Shown here: in pieces, positions 38,462 to 46,445 of the stretch
How the letters are laid out: the number at the start of each line of letters is the position of its first letter
Position numbering within the stretch: position 1 is the stretch's first letter
Source: Streptomyces anulatus
GTDB lineage: Bacteria; Actinomycetota; Actinomycetes; Streptomycetales; Streptomycetaceae
Length of the DNA: 64,000 nt
Assembly: GCF_000721175.1 (NCBI RefSeq)
Contig: NZ_JOEZ01000020.1
Location: forward strand, 1-64,000
Direction: 5' to 3'
Made by a program: the position numbers and the translations under genes
Notes under the pieces: generated by a model
What the model was told of the DNA's origin: nothing
Seen by the model: only the letters and a program-made list of their open reading frames with translations
Database searches by the model: none

Positions 38462-40459
38462 TCATGTGTCCGCGATCTCGGTGGCCTGGTAGCCGGCGGC
38501 CTGAAGGGCGAACATCGCGGCGTACTCGCCCTTGAGGCTGAGCAGCTCCTGGTGTGTGCCGGACTCGATGATCTTGCCGTTGTCGAAGACGTAGATGTGG
38601 TCGCAGTCGATGACGGACGCGAGCCGGTGCGAGATGAGCACGGTGATCCGGTCGGGGCGGCGCTTGCCGCGCAGTACCGTCTGGTAGACGGCGTGTTCAG
38701 CGCGCGGGTCCATGCTGGCCGTGGGCTCGTCCAGCAGCAGCACCGGAGCATCCTTGTATTCGCCGCGGCCCACCGCGACCTTCGCCCACATGCCCGCTGA
38801 CAGCTCCTGGCCGCCGCGGAAGCGCTTGGAGAGCGTGGCGGACCAGGTGCCCGGAAGGCCGGCGATGACCTGATCGGCCCCGGAGGCGACAACGGCGTCG
38901 AGGACGCGCTGAGGTTCCGCCCTGGTCAGGGTCCCTCTGGAGACAGTGATGTTGGACAGAGCGGAGAAGGGGTACCGGGTCGGATCTTGCAGGACCGAGG
39001 CGACCTGGGCCTGTAGGGATTCCGTGTCGTAGTGCGTTGTGGGCACGTCGTCCCATCGGATCTCGCCGTTCGTGGGGTCGTACAGGCCGGCCAGCAGTTT
39101 CGAGCAGGTGCTCTTTCCTGATCCGTTGGCTCCGACGAAGGCGACCGTCTGCCCGGCGTGCAGAGTCAGGCTGATCCCGGCGAGAGCGGGTGTGTCCTTG
39201 CCGGGGTAGGTGTAGTGCACGTCCTCGAGGGTGATGGTCGTGATGGTGTCGGGGGCCGCGACGCCGGTTCGGCGCGGCAGCAGGCTTCGGCAGCGTTGCT
39301 GATGTTCCAGCAGGTCTCCCACCCACAGGCTGGTCTCGTACAGCAGGTGGGCGACGTCCACAACGCGGGTCATGGACGAGCGGGCACTCTGCAGTGCCAG
39401 GACGGCGCCCGCGCCGGCGGCCAGCGGCAGCCAGCCGTGGATCAGCATCAGGCCGAGAACCACGTAGGTGATGCCTGTGCCGATTCCCCCGGCGCTCCTG
39501 CCGATCAGGGACATGCGGGCCTCGGCGAGGTTCAACCGGATGTCCTCGGCGGTGATCTGCTCGGTGAGCCGGGCGTGCTCGTCCAGCAGTGCCCGCTGGG
39601 CGGTGTGGGAGCGCAATTCGGCTGCTGTGTCGCGGTCCAGCATCAGCCACGAGAACACGTCGGTGCGCCGGGACATCTCGTTGAAGCGGCGGAAGCTGTG
39701 GAACCGGGCCTTCGCCGACTTCACCGCGGCCGCGCCGACGGGCAGGACGGACAGCGGCAGCAGGAGCAACAGCAGCGGATGCAGGACAGCAAGGACGCTC
39801 GCGGTGCCGACGAGTACGAGCGCGGCAGCGGCGAGCGTCACGACGTGACCGACGATCTGCCGTGCGTAGTGCAGCCCTTGGTTGCGGGCTCGGTAGCACT
39901 CGTCCTGCCAGGTCGGACTGTCGACCGCCTCGAGCTTCACATGTGAGGTGAGGCGGTAGAAGTCGCGCTCCAGGGCGGCCCGGATCAGAGGAGTTAGCTT
40001 CCCCTGCGCGACCGTGACTCCGTACTCGAGCGCCGCGCGCAGGGACAACAGGACGACAACGAGCAGCAGTTGTGGTGCAGCCGCGCGCACCCGGTCAGGG
40101 GTGGGGCCATCGGCGAAGATGTGCTGCGCCACCCCCACCGTGGCGACGAGCCCGAAGGCGGACAGGACGGCCGAGGCGGTCTGCAGCAACACCAGGGCGA
40201 CGGTTGCCGTCCGGTTCGCCCGCCAGGCGAAGCCGCCGACCTGCCGCACGGTGCGGGGCAGCTCGCCCAGGATCTGCCACACGCTGGCACGGGCGGCCGC
40301 GCCCTGGTGCAGCAGCCACCAGGCCTCGACCATCTCCTCCTCGTCCCCGTTCTGCACGATGCTGGACGTCGTGGCGGGCGGTGGTGGGAGGACTTCGGCG
40401 CGCGGGCGCGGCACCTCGGCCGCTGCCTCGCCGTTTTCGACCTCGGTCTGTTCACTCAT
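38462..40459 (-). CDS. ABC exporter (fused membrane and ATPase domains)
   Basis: 665 residues: N-terminal acidic segment, six-helix exporter domain (about 85-370), ATPase domain (about 410-650). Walker A GANGSGKST, Walker B VLLLDEPTASMD and ISHRLAS are normal, but the signature is QELSAGMWAK instead of LSGGQ, so two residues differ. This layout is typical of peptide or lantibiotic-type exporters in actinomycetes. ATG at 40459 (GGGAGG site) is chosen; GTG 40546 with AAGGAG is an in-frame alternative. It lies just upstream of the Nudix/methyltransferase operon and may export its product. Confidence 0.85.
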   Translation of the reverse strand: MSEQTEVENGEAAAEVPRPRAEVLPPPPATTSSIVQNGDEEEMVEAWWLLHQGAAARASVWQILGELPRTVRQVGGFAWRANRTATVALVLLQTASAVLSAFGLVATVGVAQHIFADGPTPDRVRAAAPQLLLVVVLLSLRAALEYGVTVAQGKLTPLIRAALERDFYRLTSHVKLEAVDSPTWQDECYRARNQGLHYARQIVGHVVTLAAAALVLVGTASVLAVLHPLLLLLLPLSVLPVGAAAVKSAKARFHSFRRFNEMSRRTDVFSWLMLDRDTAAELRSHTAQRALLDEHARLTEQITAEDIRLNLAEARMSLIGRSAGGIGTGITYVVLGLMLIHGWLPLAAGAGAVLALQSARSSMTRVVDVAHLLYETSLWVGDLLEHQQRCRSLLPRRTGVAAPDTITTITLEDVHYTYPGKDTPALAGISLTLHAGQTVAFVGANGSGKSTCSKLLAGLYDPTNGEIRWDDVPTTHYDTESLQAQVASVLQDPTRYPFSALSNITVSRGTLTRAEPQRVLDAVVASGADQVIAGLPGTWSATLSKRFRGGQELSAGMWAKVAVGRGEYKDAPVLLLDEPTASMDPRAEHAVYQTVLRGKRRPDRITVLISHRLASVIDCDHIYVFDNGKIIESGTHQELLSLKGEYAAMFALQAAGYQATEIADT

Positions 40460-40756
40460 CGCCGCCTCCCGACGGATTCGCCTGCCGCGGCGCCAGCTGG
40501 CACCGGAAGCGACGTGCAGGGCGCCGTCCGCGGGCGCGCTGCGCACGATCTCCTTCTCAAGGCCAGCGGCCACGTCCCGGCGTGCTGCCGCGTGGAGCGG
40601 GGCACCGGCCGGGGGCGAGGGGAGGGGGTATCGAGGCCGGGAGCGGAAGATTCGGGGGCGTGCATGGTGAGGACTGCCTCCAGCAGGTGACGGTACGGGG
40701 CGCGGCGTCGGAACGGGCGGGGGCGCTCCTTGCTGCCGACGGGCCGAACGGACAGG
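40460..40756. other. 297-bp gap without a confident gene
   Basis: I translated this gap between the phosphotransferase stop and the exporter start on the minus strand, looking for a lanthipeptide-like precursor. No FxLD-type core, Cys/Ser/Thr-rich tail or double-glycine leader appears. An in-frame extension of the exporter (from GTG 40546) is possible. Nothing else is supported. Confidence 0.4.
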
Positions 40757-41647
40757 TCAGAGCAGTCGGGCACTCACCCGCTCGAGGATGGTCACCGCCC
40801 GGGCGATCTCGGCACCGTCGTTGTTGCGGTGCGCCCACTGCAGGTCGTCGAGGGCGGCCAGCACCGAGTAGGCGTCCAGGGCACGGGCCTCGTCAGCGGA
40901 GAAATCGCGGCCGTACCCCGCTTGGCACGCGGTCTGGAGATGAGGGTGCGATGGCCATGTGTCGGCGGCCAGCCACACGAAGTCCTCGACCGCTATGCCG
41001 CTGCCGGACTCCTCGAAGTCGAAGAGCCCGAGGGCTCGCGCCGCCCCGTCCCACTGCCAGTTCCTGGCCTGGAAGTCACCGTGGCGAAATCCGAGCGGCA
41101 GGTAGGGAGCGAGTAGCCGCAGTACCTGTCCGGCCCGCTCAATCCCGCTCCTGTGCCGGTCGGACAGGAGATGAGTGATCTTCGGTACATGGGCGGCCGC
41201 CGCCTCCACCTTTTCGTCGACGTCCGCGATCGCGCGGGCGCGGGCCGCGGGATGGGGGCGCTCCAGCTCGTGCCAACGCCGCAGCAGGCCGCCGGCGAGC
41301 GAATGCACCGTCCGCTCCTGCCCCGTCCGCAGTTTCAGCCCCAGAACCCGGGAGCCCGGCAGCGCCGACGTCATGATCACGCCCAAGCGGGGATCGGTGT
41401 CGAGCAGCCGCGGCGCCCGGCCCGCGCCGAGCGCTGCCGCAGCATGCCGGTAGGCATACACCTCACGCTGGTAGCGGAGCGCGTTCCGGCTCACCTTGAC
41501 GTACACGGAGTGTGTCCGCAGGTGCACGCGCCACACCCGCGAGCTGGACCGGCGCGGCCAGGGCGCGTCGGCGATGAACTCCACACCGGGCACCTTGCGC
41601 TTCACCCAGAGGTCCACCTCGGGCGGCATCACCGTGTTTCCGCTCAT
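40757..41647 (-). CDS. Aminoglycoside phosphotransferase-family kinase
   Basis: 296 residues with an APH-fold: ATP-loop region SVYVKVSRNALRYQREVYAY, catalytic loop FRHGDFQARNW and metal motif LFDFEESGSGIAVEDFV. A second kinase of this fold is fused to a Nudix domain in the operon downstream. ATG at 41647 has a GGAGG site. Substrate unknown; a hydroxyl group of the cluster's product or an antibiotic is possible. Confidence 0.82.
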   Translation of the reverse strand: MSGNTVMPPEVDLWVKRKVPGVEFIADAPWPRRSSSRVWRVHLRTHSVYVKVSRNALRYQREVYAYRHAAAALGAGRAPRLLDTDPRLGVIMTSALPGSRVLGLKLRTGQERTVHSLAGGLLRRWHELERPHPAARARAIADVDEKVEAAAAHVPKITHLLSDRHRSGIERAGQVLRLLAPYLPLGFRHGDFQARNWQWDGAARALGLFDFEESGSGIAVEDFVWLAADTWPSHPHLQTACQAGYGRDFSADEARALDAYSVLAALDDLQWAHRNNDGAEIARAVTILERVSARLL

Positions 41648-41782
41648 CGGCCTGCCTCCAGGCGCACGCCTGCCGGAGGAGCCGGGTTGACGGGGCAACG
41701 GCCGCGTTCGAATACCTGGCTGCGCATCCGGTGATCGGGTCTGCACTGCATCGCACCCCTTCATGTCGAACGAATGAGTGGA

Positions 41783-41811
41783 ACACCGGGGGAAACGACC
41801 CCCTCCGGTGT
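41783..41811. terminator. Hairpin downstream of the EEP gene
   Basis: ACACCGG and CCGGTGT enclose GGG/CCCC runs and give an imperfect stem with a two-base bulge. It lies within the 343-bp gap 41648-41990 between the EEP gene stop (41991) and the phosphotransferase start. It likely ends the minus-strand EEP transcript. The rest of the gap should include the phosphotransferase promoter, but no clear motif is seen. Confidence 0.5.
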
Positions 41812-41990
41812 GGCGTCACGGCCAATTCCGGGCGATCTGTCGCACTGGACTTCGATTCGCGTGGTCTGGCCGTGACGGGGCAAGGGCGGCCTGTGCCGCA
41901 GCCGTCGAACAATCACCCTCGCGGTGGTCGTGTCATCCGATTCGGCGATGGCGTCCGCAGGCCGCCTTGTGCCCCGTCCTTGCCGAGCCG

Positions 41991-42887
41991 TCAGTGCGCC
42001 GCGGCGAAGGGGGCTCTCAGGGCGTCGATCAGCGCGTCGGCGTCCAGGCACACACGCACGATGTGGTGGTCGGACAGATCGAGGGGGACCTCGATCACAT
42101 CGACCGACACGACGGCCGGCAGCAGCTCCGGCGTGGCGTACACCCGGTCGATCCGCGAGTCCGGCCCGTGCGTGTCACAGGCGTTGACTGTCCGCGCCAC
42201 CGCGCCCGCATCCCCGGCCAGGGCACGATGCCGGGCAACGTCCTGCAGACCAGCGGTGCGCAGCGCTTCGTCCGGGCGCGTATCCATCCGCCGGACACCG
42301 TCCGCGCCGACATAGGACCGGTGCAGGCGATGCGGCCGGTCCCGGATTGCTTCCAGTTCCGGCAGAACCGGATCACCGGGAATTCCCGGGACCGGGTAAG
42401 AGTTGTTGTCACCTCCCATGAGCGCGGGCAGGGTGACGGAAGGACCGTCGGGAATCTGCCACTTCTTGTCGGCCCATGTGCTGAGCCACTCTGTCTCGGC
42501 AAGCCGATGGGCCGTGCTGGCGTAGTTGAGGTGATAGGACACCGCAACAAGGGGGAGTGCCCGCTCTCCGGCAGGGGTGTACCGCAAGGTCAGTGCGGTC
42601 GGCGGCAGCACGTACGGAAAACTGGTGGACCATTCACGCACGGGCGTGAATTCGGTGCTCGCGAAGACGGCCGTACAACTGGAGGCTCCGAGCCAGCCCC
42701 GCATTCCGAGCAGGCTCTCGGCCTCGGACATGACCTGCTTGCCGTCCTGCCCCGCATCCCACATCTCCTGCCGAAACACCAGGTCCGGGCCCAGGCTGGC
42801 GAGCGTCTGATAACCGTCGCGGCGTCGCGCCGGATCCTTCTTCCCGTTGTTCTCAAAATTCCAGCTCAGAACAGTGATGACGTTCAT
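41991..42887 (-). CDS. Endonuclease/exonuclease/phosphatase (DNase I-like) family protein 1
   Basis: 298 residues. The EEP fold is seen from VLSWNFENNGK (metal Asn/Glu), LVFRQEMWDAG, VSYHLNYASTAHR, LMGGDNNSYP, and the catalytic SDHHIVRVCL near the C-terminus. Family members cut DNA, RNA or phosphoesters; no secretion signal is present. A related but divergent copy lies at 43233, with a small HTH protein between them. ATG at 42887. Confidence 0.82.
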   Translation of the reverse strand: MNVITVLSWNFENNGKKDPARRRDGYQTLASLGPDLVFRQEMWDAGQDGKQVMSEAESLLGMRGWLGASSCTAVFASTEFTPVREWSTSFPYVLPPTALTLRYTPAGERALPLVAVSYHLNYASTAHRLAETEWLSTWADKKWQIPDGPSVTLPALMGGDNNSYPVPGIPGDPVLPELEAIRDRPHRLHRSYVGADGVRRMDTRPDEALRTAGLQDVARHRALAGDAGAVARTVNACDTHGPDSRIDRVYATPELLPAVVSVDVIEVPLDLSDHHIVRVCLDADALIDALRAPFAAAH

Positions 42888-42926
42888 GGTCCCCCTCTGT
42901 TGAGGTCTCGCTTGGCAGGGCAGGAA

Positions 42927-43148
42927 TCAGTTTTCGGAGAGCCTTGTTCGGCGGACGCCTCCGCGCCTGCGGAAGGTCACCCCGGCTTCCTCCAGGAGCT
43001 TGTGGACGAACCCGTAGGAGCGGCCGGAGGCGGCCATGAGGGTGCGGATGCTGGCGTTGTTGTTGTAGTGCTTGGCGAGTTCAGCCGCGTATTCCACGCG
43101 GGCTTCTCCGACAAGGCGTGTCTTGGGAGCGAGTGGCGTGAGCGCCAT
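42927..43148 (-). CDS. Small helix-turn-helix protein
   Basis: 73 residues (starting ALTPLAPKTRLVGEARVEYA), with an HTH in ASIRTLMAASGRSYGFVHKL and a basic C-terminus (RRRGGVRRTRL). This is a common short DNA-binding protein in Streptomyces. ATG at 43148 is chosen; an upstream in-frame ATG at 43199 would add 17 residues. It sits between two DNase I-like genes. Confidence 0.75.
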   Translation of the reverse strand: MALTPLAPKTRLVGEARVEYAAELAKHYNNNASIRTLMAASGRSYGFVHKLLEEAGVTFRRRGGVRRTRLSEN

Positions 43149-43232
43149 GGTGGGTTGGCCTTTCGGTGGCATAGGGACGGAGGCTGCGGGATTCTGCATG
43201 GCAGGCCGGGCCCAGGAGAGCTTTCCCGAGAC

Positions 43233-44234
43233 TCAGGCGACGAGCTCCCCTGCGGCCAGGGGCTCGAAGGTCCGGCGCAGTGCTTCGACGAGCGCCGGCC
43301 GGGAGAGGACCACCTCCAGGGCGTGGTGGTCGCTGACGCCGGTCATGTCGATCACGTTGACGTCCTCGACGGCCTGCACGGTCCAGGCGTCCATATAGCC
43401 ACGGTCGATGCGCCGACCGCCGCCCTGGCCGATGGCACGGTGCCCGGCGGTCGCGTTCAGGGCCTCCGGCTTGTCGTTGCGGCGGGCGGCGAAGCGAGCG
43501 GGGTCGTGCATGCCGCAGTCCGTCATCAACTCGTCCAGGAACGTACAGCTCTTCCACGTCCCGTCGGGCTGCCTGCGGGCTCGGTGCCGCCGGTGCACGA
43601 GGTCGGTGATGTCCGGTGAGGCCCAGTCGATCTCGGGTACGACCTCGCCGGTCGGCACCGGGTACTCGTTGGTGTCACCGAACAGCCAGCATCCGGCCCG
43701 GGAGCGGTCCGGGTCGCGGCCGTGCTGGGCTTTGACCTTGTCGACGAGGGCTGTCAGTTCCTCATACTCCCGCTCCCGGCCCTGGGGGGAGCAGAACGAG
43801 CCGTGGAAGGAGGCGGTGACGATCGGTGTCTCGGGCACGTCCGGCAGGCCGATGACCACGTTGGTGGGCGGAGTGCGCCAGATGAAGCGGTGCTCGTAGT
43901 CGGCGTGGATGGTGAACGTGCTCTCCCGGACGAGCAGACCGGTCGGGTTGCGGCCCTGCCCCAGCGGTGCACGGAAGCCCCGCATGCCCAGGGTGCGTTG
44001 GGCGGCGTCCCACCGCCGGGTCGCGGCGGCGATGTCCTCGGTGCTCGAGCGGGGCCCGGTCTGGGAGTACGTCAGCTCGGTGACCGCCAGCCAGTCCGGC
44101 CTCCTGGGCGCGAGGATTCCCTCGTACGCCTGGCGCCACCGTTCCGGTAACACACCAGGGGAGGGTTCCGGCCCGCCGTCGTGCTCGAGGTTGACCAGCA
44201 TCAGACGCAGTTCGTCAGCGTGCGATGTCGTCAT
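43233..44234 (-). CDS. Endonuclease/exonuclease/phosphatase family protein 2
   Basis: 333 residues with EEP landmarks: LMLVNLEHDGG, WLAVTELTYSQ, TASFHGSFCSPQGR, LFGDTNEYPVP and the terminal catalytic GVSDHHALEVVL. It is paralogous in plan to the protein at 41991. ATG at 44234 (AAAGGG site) overlaps the stop of the 39-residue gene (ATGA), tying it to the XRE-regulated transcript. Substrate unknown. Confidence 0.82.
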   Translation of the reverse strand: MTTSHADELRLMLVNLEHDGGPEPSPGVLPERWRQAYEGILAPRRPDWLAVTELTYSQTGPRSSTEDIAAATRRWDAAQRTLGMRGFRAPLGQGRNPTGLLVRESTFTIHADYEHRFIWRTPPTNVVIGLPDVPETPIVTASFHGSFCSPQGREREYEELTALVDKVKAQHGRDPDRSRAGCWLFGDTNEYPVPTGEVVPEIDWASPDITDLVHRRHRARRQPDGTWKSCTFLDELMTDCGMHDPARFAARRNDKPEALNATAGHRAIGQGGGRRIDRGYMDAWTVQAVEDVNVIDMTGVSDHHALEVVLSRPALVEALRRTFEPLAAGELVA

Positions 44235-44350
44235 CGAAGCCCTTTCGCTGCATGCGGCGCACGGCCCCGGCTCGCCATGGCCTGGTAGGCCTGCCGGCGG
44301 GCGCGGCGCGTGGCCGCCTCGTGAGATGGATGCAAGGTGTGCACGGTCAT
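44231..44350 (-). CDS. 39-residue translationally coupled ORF
   Basis: A short basic peptide (TVHTLHPSHEAATRRARRQA, then YQAMASRGRAPHAAKGLR) whose ATG at 44350 overlaps the stop of the upstream gene and whose stop overlaps the start of the downstream EEP gene. Being linked by ATGA at both ends is strong evidence that it is translated. It may be a small binding partner or only a coupling leader; function unknown. Confidence 0.55.
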   Translation of the reverse strand: MTVHTLHPSHEAATRRARRQAYQAMASRGRAPHAAKGLR

Positions 44351-44898
44351 GAGCGGTGTACCTCCTGCGGGTCGGGGAGGTGCCGCGTGGCCGCCGAGCC
44401 CGGATGACTCGGGTCCCAGGGAAAGAGGACGGCGGCGCTTGTCTTCCAGACCGACCAGTCCGGCCTGGGTTCACAGGCACGGTGGGATACCAGAACGGCT
44501 GTCTCGACGCGTCCGCCTTGGGCGAGTCCTCTCTCCAACTCGTCGACAGCGCGCCGCAATTCGGGAGAGCGGTCGCTGTCGCAGACCACCAGGATCCGGT
44601 CGGCCCAGCTCTGGTCCGGCATTTCGCCAACCGGATGGAACGGGACCCGATGATGGGCGGCCAGGGTTTCCGCCGGGGTCAGCGCGCCCGAGGGACCGGG
44701 CACCCCGATCACGCAGGTGATGGAGCCGCCGGCACTGGTGGCCGTGGCAAGCAAGTCCAGCGCATCGAGCACCTGCTGCACGGTCAACCGGTACGGAGGA
44801 GAGGGAGCCAAGAGCGTCTGAAGACGCTGCGCGGAGTACCCCGGGGCGGGCAGGGCGCACCCCGGTGGCTCAGTGAGAAACGTCGGCTCTGCCCTCAC
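44347..44898 (-). CDS. Hypothetical protein after the XRE regulator
   Basis: 183 residues, soluble. Features include SAGGSITCVIGVPGPSGALT and RILVVCDSDRSPELRRAVDE, suggestive of a Rossmann-like alpha/beta fold, but no family is recognised. GTG at 44898 overlaps the XRE gene stop (GTGA). It takes the place where DUF397 proteins usually follow DUF5753 regulators. Confidence 0.6.
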   Translation of the reverse strand: MRAEPTFLTEPPGCALPAPGYSAQRLQTLLAPSPPYRLTVQQVLDALDLLATATSAGGSITCVIGVPGPSGALTPAETLAAHHRVPFHPVGEMPDQSWADRILVVCDSDRSPELRRAVDELERGLAQGGRVETAVLVSHRACEPRPDWSVWKTSAAVLFPWDPSHPGSAATRHLPDPQEVHRS

Positions 44899-45770
44899 CG
44901 TGCCACCTCCTTCCGCGCAGCCACGGGGATGCGCACCGCTGCGGCCGCAGCAGCGAAGGCGTCCCGGGCTTCGCGCAGGCGGGCGAGGCTGGCTTTGGGG
45001 CTGAGGGCGTTGTTCAACGCGGCCTCCAAGAACCGATGCCGTGCTGCGCCGTGGTTGTGCCCGGTGGAGTAGATCGCGCCTTGGACCTCCTGCACGTAAA
45101 GGCGCTGCCGGGTCAGGAAGAGCTCGCTCAGGGTGCCGAGGGGAAGAACGAGGGGCGCGGCCAACGGGACGATGAGCATGCGAATGGAGCCGTCTGTGGC
45201 GGCCTCGAGGACGTGAGTGAGCTGGTTGCGCATGAGGACGGGGCCGCCGATGGCACGCATCAGGACGGACTCGTCCAGCAGGACGGTCATGGTCTTGCCG
45301 CAGTGGGCCGGAAGGCGGCGGGCCGCGGCTTCCGCCCTGCTCGGCGGGTGTCCGCCGTGCTGGACGGAGCGCCACACGGCGGCGTAGGCCGGAATCTGGA
45401 GGAAGCCGGGGATGAACCAGGCGCTGTAAGTGACGAGCGCGTGGGCGGCACGTTCACAGGCGCTCAGCCGCGACAGCCACCCCGGCCCTCCATCGTAGGT
45501 GACTTCCTGCCCCCGGGCTGCGTCGTCGAGGAGCCGCATCAGGACCTGAGCATGATGGGGTGCGGTGACGCCGTAGGCCTTCAGCAGCGCATCGACCATC
45601 ACCTCGTCCGGACACAGATTCCCGGTCTCGATCTCGCGCGCGGTCGCACAGGGCTCGCTGAGAATGTCGGCGGTGCGGCTCAGCGGCAGGCCTTGCTCCT
45701 GGCGCAGCGTGCGCAGGTAGGTCCCCGTGACCAGTGCCCCGGCCGGCGCGAGATCCTCGGGCGTGCTCAC
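44895..45770 (-). CDS. XRE-family regulator with DUF5753-type effector domain
   Basis: 291 residues: an N-terminal HTH (YLRTLRQEQGLPLSRTADIL) and a long C-terminal domain with the features of Streptomyces DUF5753/Scr1-family regulators (YSAWFIPGFLQIPAYAA, TVLLDESVLMRAIGGP, IRMLIVPLAA). These often regulate development or antibiotic clusters. GTG at 45770 overlaps the DUF5999 stop (GTGA), which fixes the start. It likely controls its own operon. Confidence 0.85.
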   Translation of the reverse strand: MSTPEDLAPAGALVTGTYLRTLRQEQGLPLSRTADILSEPCATAREIETGNLCPDEVMVDALLKAYGVTAPHHAQVLMRLLDDAARGQEVTYDGGPGWLSRLSACERAAHALVTYSAWFIPGFLQIPAYAAVWRSVQHGGHPPSRAEAAARRLPAHCGKTMTVLLDESVLMRAIGGPVLMRNQLTHVLEAATDGSIRMLIVPLAAPLVLPLGTLSELFLTRQRLYVQEVQGAIYSTGHNHGAARHRFLEAALNNALSPKASLARLREARDAFAAAAAAVRIPVAARKEVAR

Positions 45771-45958
45771 GCCGCGGCCCCGGCGGTGCGGCATGGCGCG
45801 ACGGTCCGTCCGTCAGGCAGAAGTTCGCCAGTGTCTTCGAAACGAACAATGCCGTTGCACAACAGGCTCCAGCCCTGTTCCGGATGGGAGGCCACGATGT
45901 GGGCCGTGTCGCGTTCGGGGGTGTTGGCCGCAGGGCAGGGCGGCTGGTGCAGGCACAT
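45767..45958 (-). CDS. DUF5999-family small protein
   Basis: 63 residues (CLHQPPCPAANTPERDTAHI, then EQGWSLLCNGIVRFEDTGEL). This is a well-conserved Streptomyces orphan family (DUF5999) with three cysteines, often upstream of XRE regulators. Function unknown. ATG at 45958; its stop overlaps the regulator start. Confidence 0.8.
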   Translation of the reverse strand: MCLHQPPCPAANTPERDTAHIVASHPEQGWSLLCNGIVRFEDTGELLPDGRTVAPCRTAGAAA

Positions 45959-45977
45959 CTGTCGACGTCCTTGTCGT

Positions 45978-46427
45978 CTATCGGATAGGCAGGCTGGTGG
46001 TGCGCCGATCCCGTCGATGGGGAGCGGGTGGCGGAGGTGTGCGGCCGTCGAGGGCGGCACGGAGGTCGTCCGGTCGGGTCGTGCCGCGGCCGGGCAGGAC
46101 GACCCAGCGGACATCGCGGCCGGTGGTGATGAAGGCCGGCGGGACCGAGATGATCGTGCCGGGGCGCAGCAGGCGGCTCCCGCGAACCTCCCAGGAGCCG
46201 GGCGCCACAGCGCCGGGCTCCAGGAGGAAGAACCAGGTCCGCGTGTCGCTGTTGGCGAGGACCGGGCCGGAGTGGGGGCCAAGGATCTCGTGGGCGCTCG
46301 CGGCGCTGTCCGCGCCGGCCCGCACCGCGTCGAAGTACTGCCCGCACGGCAATCCGAGGGTTTGGACCTGGGGCACCCACGCTGGCTCCAGTGTGCTGTC
46401 GGCCCAGCCCCACGCGTTGTCGAACAT
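45978..46427 (-). CDS. Hypothetical protein, prim-pol N-terminal-like
   Basis: 149 residues. The pattern WVPQVQTLGLPCGQYFDAVR, GPVLANSDTRTWFFLLEPG and ISVPPAF resembles short Streptomyces proteins annotated as bifunctional primase/polymerase N-terminal-like; catalytic residues are not evident, so that name is weak. Similar spacing of elements appears in the protein at 52090. ATG at 46427; first gene of the XRE operon, 19 bp before the DUF5999 start. Confidence 0.5.
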   Translation of the reverse strand: MFDNAWGWADSTLEPAWVPQVQTLGLPCGQYFDAVRAGADSAASAHEILGPHSGPVLANSDTRTWFFLLEPGAVAPGSWEVRGSRLLRPGTIISVPPAFITTGRDVRWVVLPGRGTTRPDDLRAALDGRTPPPPAPHRRDRRTTSLPIR

Positions 46428-46445
46428 CCTCGTGCCCCCTTTACA

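Noticed and set aside
40460..40756. Search for an FxLD-type lanthipeptide precursor beside the exporter and PCMT-like genes
   Set aside because: No leader or Cys/Ser/Thr-rich core was found in any minus-strand frame, and no LanB or LanC gene is in the window.
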